Positions 46,658 to 57,921 of a stretch of DNA of 64,000 nt are shown piece by piece. Numbering within the stretch: position 1 is the stretch's first letter; every line of letters begins with the position of its first letter. Where the stretch lies: NCBI GenBank assembly GCA_964017195.1, contig CAXHKT010000177.1:310001-374000 (forward strand). The letters are read 5' to 3'. The DNA comes from Siderastrea radians (Eukaryota > Cnidaria > Anthozoa > Scleractinia > Rhizangiidae). Made by a program: the position numbers and the translations under genes. Below the pieces are notes generated by a model. That model was given only the letters and a program-made list of their open reading frames with translations. It was not told where the DNA came from and did not search any database.

Positions 46658-46859
46658 TTGTGTAGAAAGTCTGCGATTTTGTCGATAAGGTGGAAAAAAC
46701 CCCCATTTTGGGGCCTTCCCTCAGGCCCCAAAAAGCTCAGAAAGCTAACTGGCGCTCTCGGCTGCATGCACAAAGCTCCCAAAAGCATTCAATCCCTTTG
46801 GGACCATCCGAAAAAAATTCCTTTTGTGCAAAAGTACAAAGAAAGCGCGATATGTGCGA

Positions 46860-49570
46860 TCCTTAGGGAAAAAAACCCATTTGGGGGCATTCGCAGAGGC
46901 TCAAAAAGGTGTTCTTATCTGCGCAATCTGTCTGCGCAAGGGTGAGCACTGGCCCAATAATAATGCAAATCCCTCGGGGCTATCAGAAAAAACAGTTTAT
47001 TGTGTAGAAAGTCTGCGATTTTGTCGATAAGGTGGAAAAAACCCCCATTTTGGGGCCTTCCCTCAGGCCCCAAAAAGCTCAAAAAGCTAACATGCGCTCT
47101 CGGCTGCATGCACAAAGCTCCCAAATGCATTCAATCCCTTTGGGACCATCCGAAAAAAATTCCTTTTGTGCAAAAGTACAAAGAAAGCGCGATATGTGCG
47201 ATCCTTAGGGAAAAAACCCCATTTTGGGGCATTCCCAGAGGCTCAAAAAGGTGTTCTTATCTGCGCAATCTGTCTGCGCAAGGCTGCGCACTGGCCCAAT
47301 AATAATGCAAATCCCTCGGGGCTATCAGAAAAAACAGTTTATTGTGTAGAAAGTCTGCGATTTTGTCGATAAGGTGGAAAAAAAACCCCATTTTGGGGCC
47401 TTCCCTCAGGCCCCAAAAAGCTCAAAAAGCTAACTGGCGCTCTCGGCTGCATGCACAACGCTCCCAAATGCATTCAATCCCTTTGGGACCATCCGAAAAA
47501 AATTCCTTTTGTGCAAAAGTACAAAGAAAGCGCGATATGTGCGATCCTTAGGGAAAAAAATCCATTTTGGGGCATTCCCAGAGGCTCAAAAAGGTGTTCT
47601 TATCTGCGCAATCTGTCTGCGCAAGGCTGCGCACTGGCCCAATAATAATGCAAATCCCTCGGGGCTATCAGAAAAAACAGTTTATTGTGTAGAAAGTCTG
47701 CGATTTTGTCGATAAGGTGGAAAAAAGCCCATTTTGGGGCCTTCCCTCAGGCCCCAAAAAGCTCAAAAAGCTAACTGGCGCTCTCGGCTGCATGCACAAA
47801 GCTCCCAAATGCATTCAATCCCTTTGGGACCATCCGAAAAAAATTCCTTTTGTGCAAAAGTACAAAGAAAGCGCGATATGTGCGATCCTTAGGCAAAAAA
47901 CCCCATTTTGGGGCATTCCCAGAGGCTCAAAAAGGTGTTCTTATCTGCGCAAGGCTGCGCACTGGCCCAATAATAATGCAAATCCCTCGGGGCTATCAGA
48001 AAAAACAGTTCATTGTGTAGAAAGTCTGCGATTTTGTCGATAAGGTGGAAAAAACCCCCATTTTGGGGCCTTCCCTCAGGCCCCAAAAAGCTCAAAAAGC
48101 TAACTGGCGCTCTCGGCTGCATGCACAAAGCTCCCAAATGCATTCAATCCCTTTGGGACCATCCGAAAAAAATTCCTTTTGTGCAAAAGTACAAAGAAAG
48201 CGCGATATGTGCGATCCTTAGGGAAAAAAACCCATTTGGGGGCATTCGCAGAGGCTCAAAAAGGTGTTCTTATCTGCGCAATCTGTCTGCGCAAGGGTGA
48301 GCACTGGCCCAATAATAATGCAAATCCCTCGGGGCTATCAGAAAAAACAGTTTATTGTGTAGAAAGTCTGCGATTTTGTCGATAAGGTGGAAAAAACCCC
48401 CATTTTGGGGCCTTCCCTCAGGCCCCAAAAAGCTCAAAAAGCTAACATGCGCTCTCGGCTGCATGCACAAAGCTCCCAAATGCATTCAATCCCTTTGGGA
48501 CCATCCGAAAAAAATTCCTTTTGTGCAAAAGTACAAAGAAAGCGCGATATGTGCGATCCTTAGGGAAAAAACCCCATTTTGGGGCATTCCCAGAGGCTCA
48601 AAAAGGTGTTCTTATCTGCGCAATCTGTCTGCGCAAGGCTGCGCACTGGCCCAATAATAATGCAAATCCCTCGGGGCTATCAGAAAAAACAGTTTATTGT
48701 GTAGAAAGTCTGCGATTTTGTCGATAAGGTGGAAAAAAAACCCCATTTTGGGGCCTTCCCTCAGGCCCCAAAAAGCTCAAAAAGCTAACTGGCGCTCTCG
48801 GCTGCATGCACAACGCTCCCAAATGCATTCAATCCCTTTGGGACCATCCGAAAAAAATTCCTTTTGTGCAAAAGTACAAAGAAAGCGCGATATGTGCGAT
48901 CCTTAGGGAAAAAAATCCATTTTGGGGCATTCCCAGAGGCTCAAAAAGGTGTTCTTATCTGCGCAATCTGTCTGCGCAAGGCTGCGCACTGGCCCAATAA
49001 TAATGCAAATCCCTCGGGGCTATCAGAAAAAACAGTTTATTGTGTAGAAAGTCTGCGATTTTGTCGATAAGGTGGAAAAAAGCCCATTTTGGGGCCTTCC
49101 CTCAGGCCCCAAAAAGCTCAAAAAGCTAACTGGCGCTCTCGGCTGCATGCACAAAGCTCCCAAATGCATTCAATCCCTTTGGGACCATCCGAAAAAAATT
49201 CCTTTTGTGCAAAAGTACAAAGAAAGCGCGATATGTGCGATCCTTAGGCAAAAAACCCCATTTTGGGGCATTCCCAGAGGCTCAAAAAGGTGTTCTTATC
49301 TGCGCAAGGCTGCGCACTGGCCCAATAATAATGCAAATCCCTCGGGGCTATCAGAAAAAACAGTTCATTGTGTAGAAAGTCTGCGATTTTGTCGATAAGG
49401 TGGAAAAAACCCCCATTTTGGGGCCTTCCCTCAGGCCCCAAAAAGCTCAAAAAGCTAACTGGCGCTCTCGGCTGCATGCACAAAGCTCCCAAATGCATTC
49501 AATCCCTTTGGGACCATCCGAAAAAAATTCCTTTTGTGCAAAAGTACAAAGAAAGCGCGATATGTGCGAT
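46860..49570. repeat. Four-unit block with internal 13-bp deletion, two copies (1,355 bp each)
   Basis: Offset 1,355 (four units minus 13 bp). Shared marks: CATTTGGGGGCATTCGCAG with AAGGGTGAGCAC (46880-46948, 48233-48303), CTAACATGCGCTC (47087, 48442), CACAACGCTCCC (47455, 48810), AAAAAATCCATTTT (47567, 48922), GGAAAAAAGCCC (47720, 49075) and the 13-bp loss at about 47950 and 49305. The deletion is in both copies, so it happened before the block duplicated. CAGTTCATTG (48007, 49362) also recurs. Edges are approximate; the second copy ends where unit 49368 returns to the common form. Confidence 0.87.
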
Positions 49571-50259
49571 CCTTAGGGAAAAAACCCCATTTTGGGGCAT
49601 TCCCAGAGGCTCAAAAAGGTGTTCTTATCTGCGCAATCTGTCTGCGCAAGGCTGCGCACTGGCCCAATAATAATGCAAATCCCTCGGGGCTATCAGAAAA
49701 AACAGTTTATTGTGTAGAAAGTCTGCGATTTTGTCGATAAGGTGGAAAAAAACCCCCATTTTGGGGCCTTCCCTCAGGCCCCAAAAAGCTCAAAAAGCTA
49801 ACTGGCGCTCTCGGCTGCATGCACAACGCTCGCAAATGCATTCAATCCCTTTGGGACCATCCGAAAAAAATTCCTTTTGTGCAAAAGTACAAAGAAAGCG
49901 CGATATGTGCGATCCTTAGGGAAAAAAACCCATTTTGGGGCATTCCCAGAGGCTCAAAAAGGTGTTCTTATCTGCGCAATCTGTCTGCGCAAGGCTGCGC
50001 ACTGGCCCAATAATAATGCAAATCCCTCGGGGCTATCAGAAAAAACAGTTTATTGTGTAGAAAGTCTGCGATTTTGTCGATAAGGTGGAAAAAAGCCCAT
50101 TTTGGGGCCTTCCCTTAGGCCCCAAAAAGCTCAAAAAGCTAACTGGCGCTCTCGGCTGCATGCACAAAGCTCCCAAATGCATTCAATCCCTTTGGGACCA
50201 TCCGAAAAAAATTCCTTTTGTGCAAAAGTACAAAGAAAGCGCGATATGTGCGATCCTTA

Positions 50260-52310
50260 GGCAAAAAACCCCATTTTGGGGCATTCCCAGAGGTTCAAAA
50301 AGGTGTTCTTATCTGCGCAATCTGTCTGCGCAAGGCTGCGCACTGGCCCAATAATAATGCAAATCCCTCGGGGCTATCAGAAAAAACAGTTCATTGTGTA
50401 GAAAGTCTGCGATTTTGTCGATAAGGTGGAAAAAACCCCCATTTTGGGGCCTTCCCTCAGGCCCCAAAAAGCTAAAAAAGCTAACTGGCGCTCTCGGCTG
50501 CATGCACAAAGCTCCCAAATGCATTCAATCCCTTTGGGACCATCCGAAAAAAATTCCTTTTGTGCAAAAGTACAAAGAAAGCGCGATATGTGCGATCCTT
50601 AGGGAAAAAACCCCATTTTGGGGCATTCCCAGAGGCTCAAAAAGGTGTTCTTATCTGCGCAATCTGTCTGCGCAAGGCTGCGCACTGGCCCAATAATAAT
50701 GCAAATCCCTCGGGGCTATCAGAAAAAAACAGTTTATTGTGTAGAAAGTCTGCGATTTTGTCGATACAGGTGGAAAAAAACCCCCATTTTGGGGCCTTCC
50801 CTCAGGCCCCAAAAAGCTCAAAAAGCTAACTGGCGCTCTCGGCTGCATGCACAAAGCTCCCAAATGCATTCAATCCCTTTGGGACCATCCGAAAAAAATT
50901 CCTTTTGTGCAAAAGTACAAAGAAAGCGCGATATGTGCGATCCTTAGGGAAAAAAACCCATTTTGGGGCATTCCCAGAGGCTCAAAAAGGTGTTCTTATC
51001 TGCGCAATCTGTCTGCGCAAGGCTGCGCACTGGCCCAATAATAATGCAAATCCCTCGGGGCTATCAGAAAAAACAGTTTATTGTGTAGAAAGTCTGCGAT
51101 TTTGTCGATAAGGTGGAAAAAAGCCCATTTTGGGGCCTTCCCTCAGGCCCCAAAAAGCTCAACAAGCTAACTGGCGCTCTCGGCTGCATGCACAAAGCTC
51201 CCAAATGCATTCAATCCCTTTGGGACCATCCGAAAAAAATTCCTTTTGTGCAAAAGTACAAAGAAAGCGCGATATGTGCGATCCTTAGGCAAAAAACCCC
51301 ATTTTGGGGCATTCCCAGAGGTTCAAAAAGGTGTTCTTATCTGCGCAATCTGTCTGCGCAAGGCTGCGCACTGGCCCAATAATAATGCAAATCCCTCGGG
51401 GCTATCAGAAAAAACAGTTCATTGTGTAGAAAGTCTGCGATTTTGTCGATAAGGTGGAAAAAACCCCCATTTTGGGGCCTTCCCTCAGGCCCCAAAAAGC
51501 TAAAAAAGCTAACTGGCGCTCTCGGCTGCATGCACAAAGCTCCCAAATGCATTCAATCCCTTTGGGACCATCCGAAAAAAATTCCTTTTGTGCAAAAGTA
51601 CAAAGAAAGCGCGATATGTGCGATCCTTAGGGAAAAAACCCCATTTTGGGGCATTCCCAGAGGCTCAAAAAGGTGTTCTTATCTGCGCAATCTGTCTGCG
51701 CAAGGCTGCGCACTGGCCCAATAATAATGCAAATCCCTCGGGGCTATCAGAAAAAAACAGTTTATTGTGTAGAAAGTCTGCGATTTTGTCGATACAGGTG
51801 GAAAAAAACCCCCATTTTGGGGCCTTCCCTCAGGCCCCAAAAAGCTCAAAAAGCTAACTGGCGCTCTCGGCTGCATGCACAAAGCTCCCAAATGCATTCA
51901 ATCCCTTTGGGACCATCCGAAAAAAATTCCTTTTGTGCAAAAGTACAAAGAAAGCGCGATATGTGCGATCCTTAGGGAAAAAAACCCATTTTGGGGCATT
52001 CCCAGAGGCTCAAAAAGGTGTTCTTATCTGCGCAATCTGTCTGCGCAAGGCTGCGCACTGGCCCAATAATAATGCAAATCCCTCGGGGCTATCAGAAAAA
52101 ACAGTTTATTGTGTAGAAAGTCTGCGATTTTGTCGATAAGGTGGAAAAAAGCCCATTTTGGGGCCTTCCCTCAGGCCCCAAAAAGCTCAACAAGCTAACT
52201 GGCGCTCTCGGCTGCATGCACAAAGCTCCCAAATGCATTCAATCCCTTTGGGACCATCCGAAAAAAATTCCTTTTGTGCAAAAGTACAAAGAAAGCGCGA
52301 TATGTGCGAT
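50260..52310. repeat. Three-unit block, two tandem copies (1,028 bp each)
   Basis: Units beginning at 50394 and 50737, with parts of their neighbours, recur at 51422 and 51765 with offset 1,028. Shared marks: TTAGGCAAAAAACC with AGAGGTTCAAAA (50258, 51286), CAGTTCATTG (50388, 51416), AAGCTAAAAAAGC (50469, 51497), a seven-A run in CAGAAAAAAACAG (50722, 51750) and the two-base insertion GATACAGGTGG (50763, 51791). Unit 52109 returns to TTAGGGAAAAAACC, which marks the right edge. Confidence 0.87.
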
Positions 52311-54160
52311 CCTTAGGGAAAAAACCCCATTTTGGGGCATTCCCAGAGGCTCAAAAAGGTGTTCTTATCTGCGCAATCTGTCTGCGCAAGGCTGCGCACT
52401 GGCCCAATAATAATGCAAATCCCTCGGGGCTATCAGAAAAAACAGTTTATTGTGTAGAAAGTCTGCGATTTTGTCGATAAGGTGGAAAAAAAACCCCATT
52501 TTGGGGCCTTCCCTCAGGCCCCAAAAAGCTCAAAAAGCTAACTGGCGCTCTCGGCTGCATGCACAACGCTCCCAAATGCATTCAATCCCTTTGGGACCAT
52601 TCGAAAAAAATTCCTTTTGTGCAAAAGTACAAAGAAAGCGCGATATGTGCGATCCTTAGGGAAAAAAACCCATTTTGGGGCATTCCCAGAGGCTCAAAAA
52701 GGTGTTCTTATCTGCGCAATCTGTCTGCGCAAGGCTGCGCACTGGCCCAATAATAATGCAAATCCCTCGGGGCTATCAGAAAAAACAGTTTATTGTGTAG
52801 AAAGTCTGCGATTTTGTCGATAAGGTGGAAAAAAGCCCATTTTGGGGCCTTCCCTCAGGCCCCAAAAAGCTCAAAAAGCTAACTGGCGCTCTCGGCTGCA
52901 TGCACAAAGCTCCCAAATGCATTCAATCCCTTTGGGACCATCCGAAAAAAATTCCTTTTGTGCAAAAGTACAAAGAAAGCGCGATATGTGCGATCCTTAG
53001 GGAAAAAACCCCATTTTGGGGCATTCCCAGAGGTTCAAAAAGGTGTTCTTATCTGCGCAATCTGTCTGCGCAAGGCTGCGCACTGGCCCAATAATAATGC
53101 AAATCCCTCGGGGATATCAGAAAAAACAGTTCATTGTGTAGAAAGTTTGCGATTTTGTCGATAAGGTGGAAAAAACCCCCATTTTGGGGCCTTCCCTCAG
53201 GCCCCAAAAAGCTCAAAAAGCTAACTGGCGCTCTCGGCTGCATGCACAAAGCTCCCAAATGCATTCAATCCCTTTGGGACCATCCGAAAAAAATTCCTTT
53301 TGTGCAAAAGTACAAAGAAAGCGCGATATGTGCGATCCTTAGGGAAAAAAGCCCATTTTGGGGCATTCCCAGAGGCTCAAAAAGGTGTTCTTATCTGCTT
53401 AATCTGTCTGCGCAAGGCTGCGCACTGGCCCAATAATAATGCAAATCCCTCGGGGCTATCAGAAAAAACAGTTTATTGTGTAGAAAGTCTGCGATTTTGT
53501 CGATAAGGTGGAAAAAAACCCCCATTTTGGGGCCTTCCCTCAGGCCCCAAAAAGCTCAAAAAGCTAACTGGCGCTCTCGGCTGCATGCACAACGCTCCCA
53601 AATGCATTCAATCCCTTTGGGACCATCCGAAAAAAATTCCTCTTGTGCAAAAGTACAAAGAAAGCGCGATATGTGCGATCCTTAGGGAAAAAAACCCATT
53701 TTGGGGCATTCCCAGAGGCTCAAAAAGGTGTTCTTATCTGCGCAATCTGTCTGCGCAAGGCTGCGCACTGGCCCAATAATAATGCAAATCCCTCGGGGCT
53801 ATCAGAAAAAACAGTTCATTGTGTAGAAAGTCTGCGATTTTGTCGATAAGGTGGACAAAACCCCCATTTTGGGGCCTTCCCTCAGGCCCCAAAAAGCTCA
53901 AAAAGCTAACTGGCGCTCTCGGCTGCATGCACAAAGCTCCCAAATGCATTCAATCCCTTTGGGACCATCCGAAAAAAATTCCTTTTGTGCAAAAGTACAA
54001 AGAAAGCGCGATATGTGCGATCCTTAGGGAAAAAACCCCATTTTGGGGCATTCCCAGAGGCTCAAAAAGGTGTTCTTATCTGCGCAATCTGTCTGCGCAA
54101 GGCTGCGCACTGGCCCAATAATAATGCAAATCCCTCGGGGCTATCAGAAAAAACAGTTTA

Positions 54161-56210
54161 TTGTGTAGAAAGTCTGCGATTTTGTCGATAAGGTGGAAAA
54201 AAACCCCCATTTTGGGGCCTTCCCTCAGGCCCCAAAAAGCTCAAAAAGCTAACTGGCGCTCTCGGCTGCATGCACAAAGCTCCCAAATGCATTCAATCCC
54301 TTTGGGACCATCCGAAAAAAATTCCTTTTGTGCAAAAGTACAAAGAAAGCGCGATATGTGCGATCCTTAGGGAAAAAAACCCATTTTGGGGCATTCCCAG
54401 AGGCTCAAAAAGGTGTTCTTATCTGCGCAATCTGTCTGCGCAAGGCTGCGCACTGGCCCAATAATAATGCAAATCCCTCGGGGCTATCAGAAAAAACAGT
54501 TTATTGTGTAGAAAGTCTGCGATTTTGTCGATAAGGTGGAAAAAAGCCCATTTTGGGGCCTTCCCTCAGGCCCCAAAAAGCTCAAAAAGCTAACTGGCGC
54601 TCTCGGCTGCATGCACAAAGCTCCCAAATGCATTCAATCCCTTTGGGACCATCCGAAAAAAATTCCTTTTGTGCAAAAGTACAAAGAAAGCGCGATATGT
54701 TCGATCCTTAGGCAAAAAACCCCATTTTGGGGCATTCCCAGAGGCTCAAAAAGGTGTTCTTATCTGCGCAATCTGTCTGCGCAAGGCTGCGCACTGGCCC
54801 AATAATAATGCAAATCCCTCGGGGCTATCAGAAAAAACAGTTTATTGTGTAGAAAGTCTGCGATTTTGTCGATAAGGTGGAAAAAACCCCCATTTTGGGG
54901 CCTTCCCTCAGGCCCCAAAAAGCTCAAAAAGCTAACTGGCGCTCTCGGCTGCATGCACAAAGCTCCCAAATGCATTCAATCCCTTTGGGACCATCCGAAA
55001 AAAATTCCTTTTGTGCAAAAGTACAAAGAAAGCGCGATATGTGCGATCCTTAGGGAAAAAAACCCATTTTGGGGCATTCCCAGAGGCTCAAAAAGGTGTT
55101 CTTATCTGCGCAATCTGTCTGCGCAAGGCTGCGCACTGGCCCAATAATAATGCAAATCCCTCGGGGCTATCAGAAAAAACAGTTTATTGTGTAGAAAGTC
55201 TGCGATTTTGTCGATAAGGTGGAAAAAAGCCCATTTTGGGGCCTTCCCTCAGGCCCCAAAAAGCTCAAAAAGCTAACTGGCGCTCTCGGCTGCATGCACA
55301 AAGCTCCCAAATGCATTCAATCCCTTTGGGACCATCCGAAAAAAATTCCTTTTGTGCAAAAGTACAAAGAAAGCGCGATATGTTCGATCCTTAGGCAAAA
55401 AACCCCATTTTGGGGCATTCCCAGAGGCTCAAAAAGGTGTTCTTATCTGCGCAATCTGTCTGCGCAAGGCTGCGCACTGGCCCAATAATAATGCAAATCC
55501 CTCGGGGCTATCAGAAAAAACAGTTTATTGTGTAGAAAGTCTGCGATTTTGTCGATAAGGTGGAAAAAACCCCCATTTTGGGGCCTTCCCTCAGGCCCCA
55601 AAAAGCTCAAAAAGCTAACTGGCGCTCTCGGCTGCATGCACAAAGCTCCCAAATGCATTCAATCCCTTTGGGACCATCCGAAAAAAATTCCTTTTGTGCA
55701 AAAGTACAAAGAAAGCGCGATATGTGCGATCCTTAGGGAAAAAAACCCATTTTGGGGCATTCCCAGAGGCTCAAAAAGGTGTTCTTATCTGCGCAATCTG
55801 TCTGCGCAAGGCTGCGCACTGGCCCAATAATAATGCAAATCCCTCGGGGCTATCAGAAAAAACAGTTTATTGTGTAGAAAGTCTGCGATTTTGTCGATAA
55901 GGTGGAAAAAAGCCCATTTTGGGGCCTTCCCTCAGGCCCCAAAAAGCTCAAAAAGCTAACTGGCGCTCTCGGCTGCATGCACAAAGCTCCCAAATGCATT
56001 CAATCCCTTTGGGACCATCCGAAAAAAATTCCTTTTGTGCAAAAGTACAAAGAAAGCGCGATATGTGCGATCCTTAGGCAAAAAACCCCATTTTGGGGCA
56101 TTCCCAGAGGCTCAAAAAGGTGTTCTTATCTGCGCAATCTGTCTGCGCAAGGCTGCGCACTGGCCCAATAATAATGGAAATCCCTCGGGGCTATCAGAAA
56201 AAACAGTTCA
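54161..56210. repeat. Two-unit repeat, three tandem copies (683 bp each)
   Basis: A 342/343-bp unit with GGGAAAAAAACCCATTTT alternates with a 341-bp unit carrying GGAAAAAAGCCCATTTT and TTAGGCAAAAAACC. Pairs begin at 54161, 54845 and 55528. The first two 341-bp units share GATATGTTCGATCC (54699, 55382); the third has the common GTGCGATCC. Inside each pair the two units differ at several sites while equivalents in successive pairs match, which is the signature of a dimeric higher-order repeat. Confidence 0.87.
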
Positions 56211-56894
56211 TTGTGTAGAAAGTCTGCGATTTTGTCGATAAGGTGGAAAAAACCCCCATTTTGGGGCCTTCCCTCAGGCCCCAAAAAGTTCAAAAAGCTA
56301 ACTGGCGCTCTCGGCTGCATGCACAAAGCTCCCAAATGCATTCAATCCCTTTGGGACCATCCGAAAAAAATTCCTTTTGTGCAAAAGTACAAAGAAAGCG
56401 CGATATGTGCGATCCTTAGGGAAAAAACCCCATTTTGGGGCATTCCCAGAGGCTCAAAAAGGTGTTCTTATCTGCGCAATCTGTCTGCGCAAGGCTGCGC
56501 ACTGGCCCAATAATAATGCAAATCCCTCGGGGCTATCAGAAAAAACAGTTTATTGTGTAGAAAGTCTGCGATTTTGTCGATAAGGTGGAAAAAACCCCCA
56601 TTTTGGGGCCTTCCCTCAGGCCCCAAAAAGCTCAAAAAGCTAACTGGCGCTCTCGGCTGCATGCACAACGCTCCCAAATGCATTCAATCCCTTTGGGACC
56701 ATCCGAAAAAAATTCCTTTTGTGCAAAAGTACAAAGAAAGCGCGATATGTGCGATCCTTAGGGAAAAAAACCCATTTTGGGGCATTCCCAGAGGCTCAAA
56801 AAGGTGTTCTTATCTGCGCAATCTGTCTGCGCAAGGCTGCGCACTGGCCCAATAATAATGCAAATCCCTCGGGGCTATCAGAAAAAACAGTTTA

Positions 56895-57921
56895 TTGTGT
56901 AGAAAGTCTGCGATTTTGTCGATAAGGTGGAAAAAAACCCCATTTTGGGGCCTTCCCTCAGGCCCCAAAAAGCTCAAAAAGCTAACTGGCGCTCTCGGCT
57001 GCATGCACAAAGCTCCCAAATGCATTCAATCCCTTTGGGACCATCCGAAAAAAATTCCTTTTGTGCAAAAGTACAAAGAAAGCGCGATATGTGCGATCCT
57101 TAGGCAAAAAACCCCATTTTGGGGCATTCCCAGAGGTTCAAAAAGGTGTTCTTATCTGCGCAATCTGTCTGCGCAAGGCTGCGCACTGGCCCAATAATAA
57201 TGCAAATCCCTCGGGGCTATCAGAAAAAACAGTTCATTGTGTAGAAAGTCTGCGATTTTGTCGATAAGGTGGAAAAAACCCCCATTTTGGGGCCTTCCCT
57301 CAGGCCCCAAAAAGCTAAAAAAGCTAACTGGTGCTCTCGGCTGCATGCACAAAGCTCCCAAATGCATTCAATCCCTTTGGGACCATCCGAAAAAAATTCC
57401 TTTTGTGCAAAAGTACAAAGAAAGCGCGATATGTGCGATCCTTAGGCAAAAAACCCCATTTTGGGGCATTCCCAGAGGTTCAAAAAGGTGTTCTTATCTG
57501 CGCAATCTGTCTGCGCAAGGCTGCGCACTGGCCCAATAATAATGCAAATCCCTCGGGGCTATCAGAAAAAACAGTTCATTGTGTAGAAAGTCTGCGATTT
57601 TGTCGATAAGGTGGAAAAAACCCCCATTTTGGGGCCTTCCCTCAGGCCCCAAAAAGCTAAAAAAGCTAACTGGCGCTCTCGGCTGCATGCACAAAGCTCC
57701 CAAATGCATTCAATCCCTTTGGGACCATCCGAAAAAAATTCCTTTTGTGCAAAAGTACAAAGAAAGCGCGATATGTGCGATCCTTAGGGAAAAAACCCCA
57801 TTTTGGGGCATTCCCAGAGGCTCAAAAAGGTGTTCTTATCTGCGCAATCTGTCTGCGCAAGGCTGCGCACTGGCCCAATAATAATGCAAATCCCTCGGGG
57901 CTATCAGAAAAAAACAGTTTA
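56895..57921. repeat. Single-unit duplication: three near-identical neighbours
   Basis: Units at 56895, 57237 and 57579 share local marks at 342-bp spacing. TTAGGCAAAAAACC with AGAGGTTCAAAA (57103, 57445) and CAGTTCATTG (57231, 57573) occur twice, and AAGCTAAAAAAGC (57313, 57655) occurs twice. The middle unit has CTGGTGCTCTC (57328) where its neighbours have CTGGCGCTCTC. This is the smallest amplification step in the window, a one-unit copy. Confidence 0.8.

Noticed and set aside
54699..55390. Pol III B-box-like GTTCGATCC at 54699-54707 and 55382-55390
   Set aside because: Only two units have it, through one substitution in the common GTGCGATCC. I saw no convincing A box at a suitable distance upstream and no SINE-like ends.
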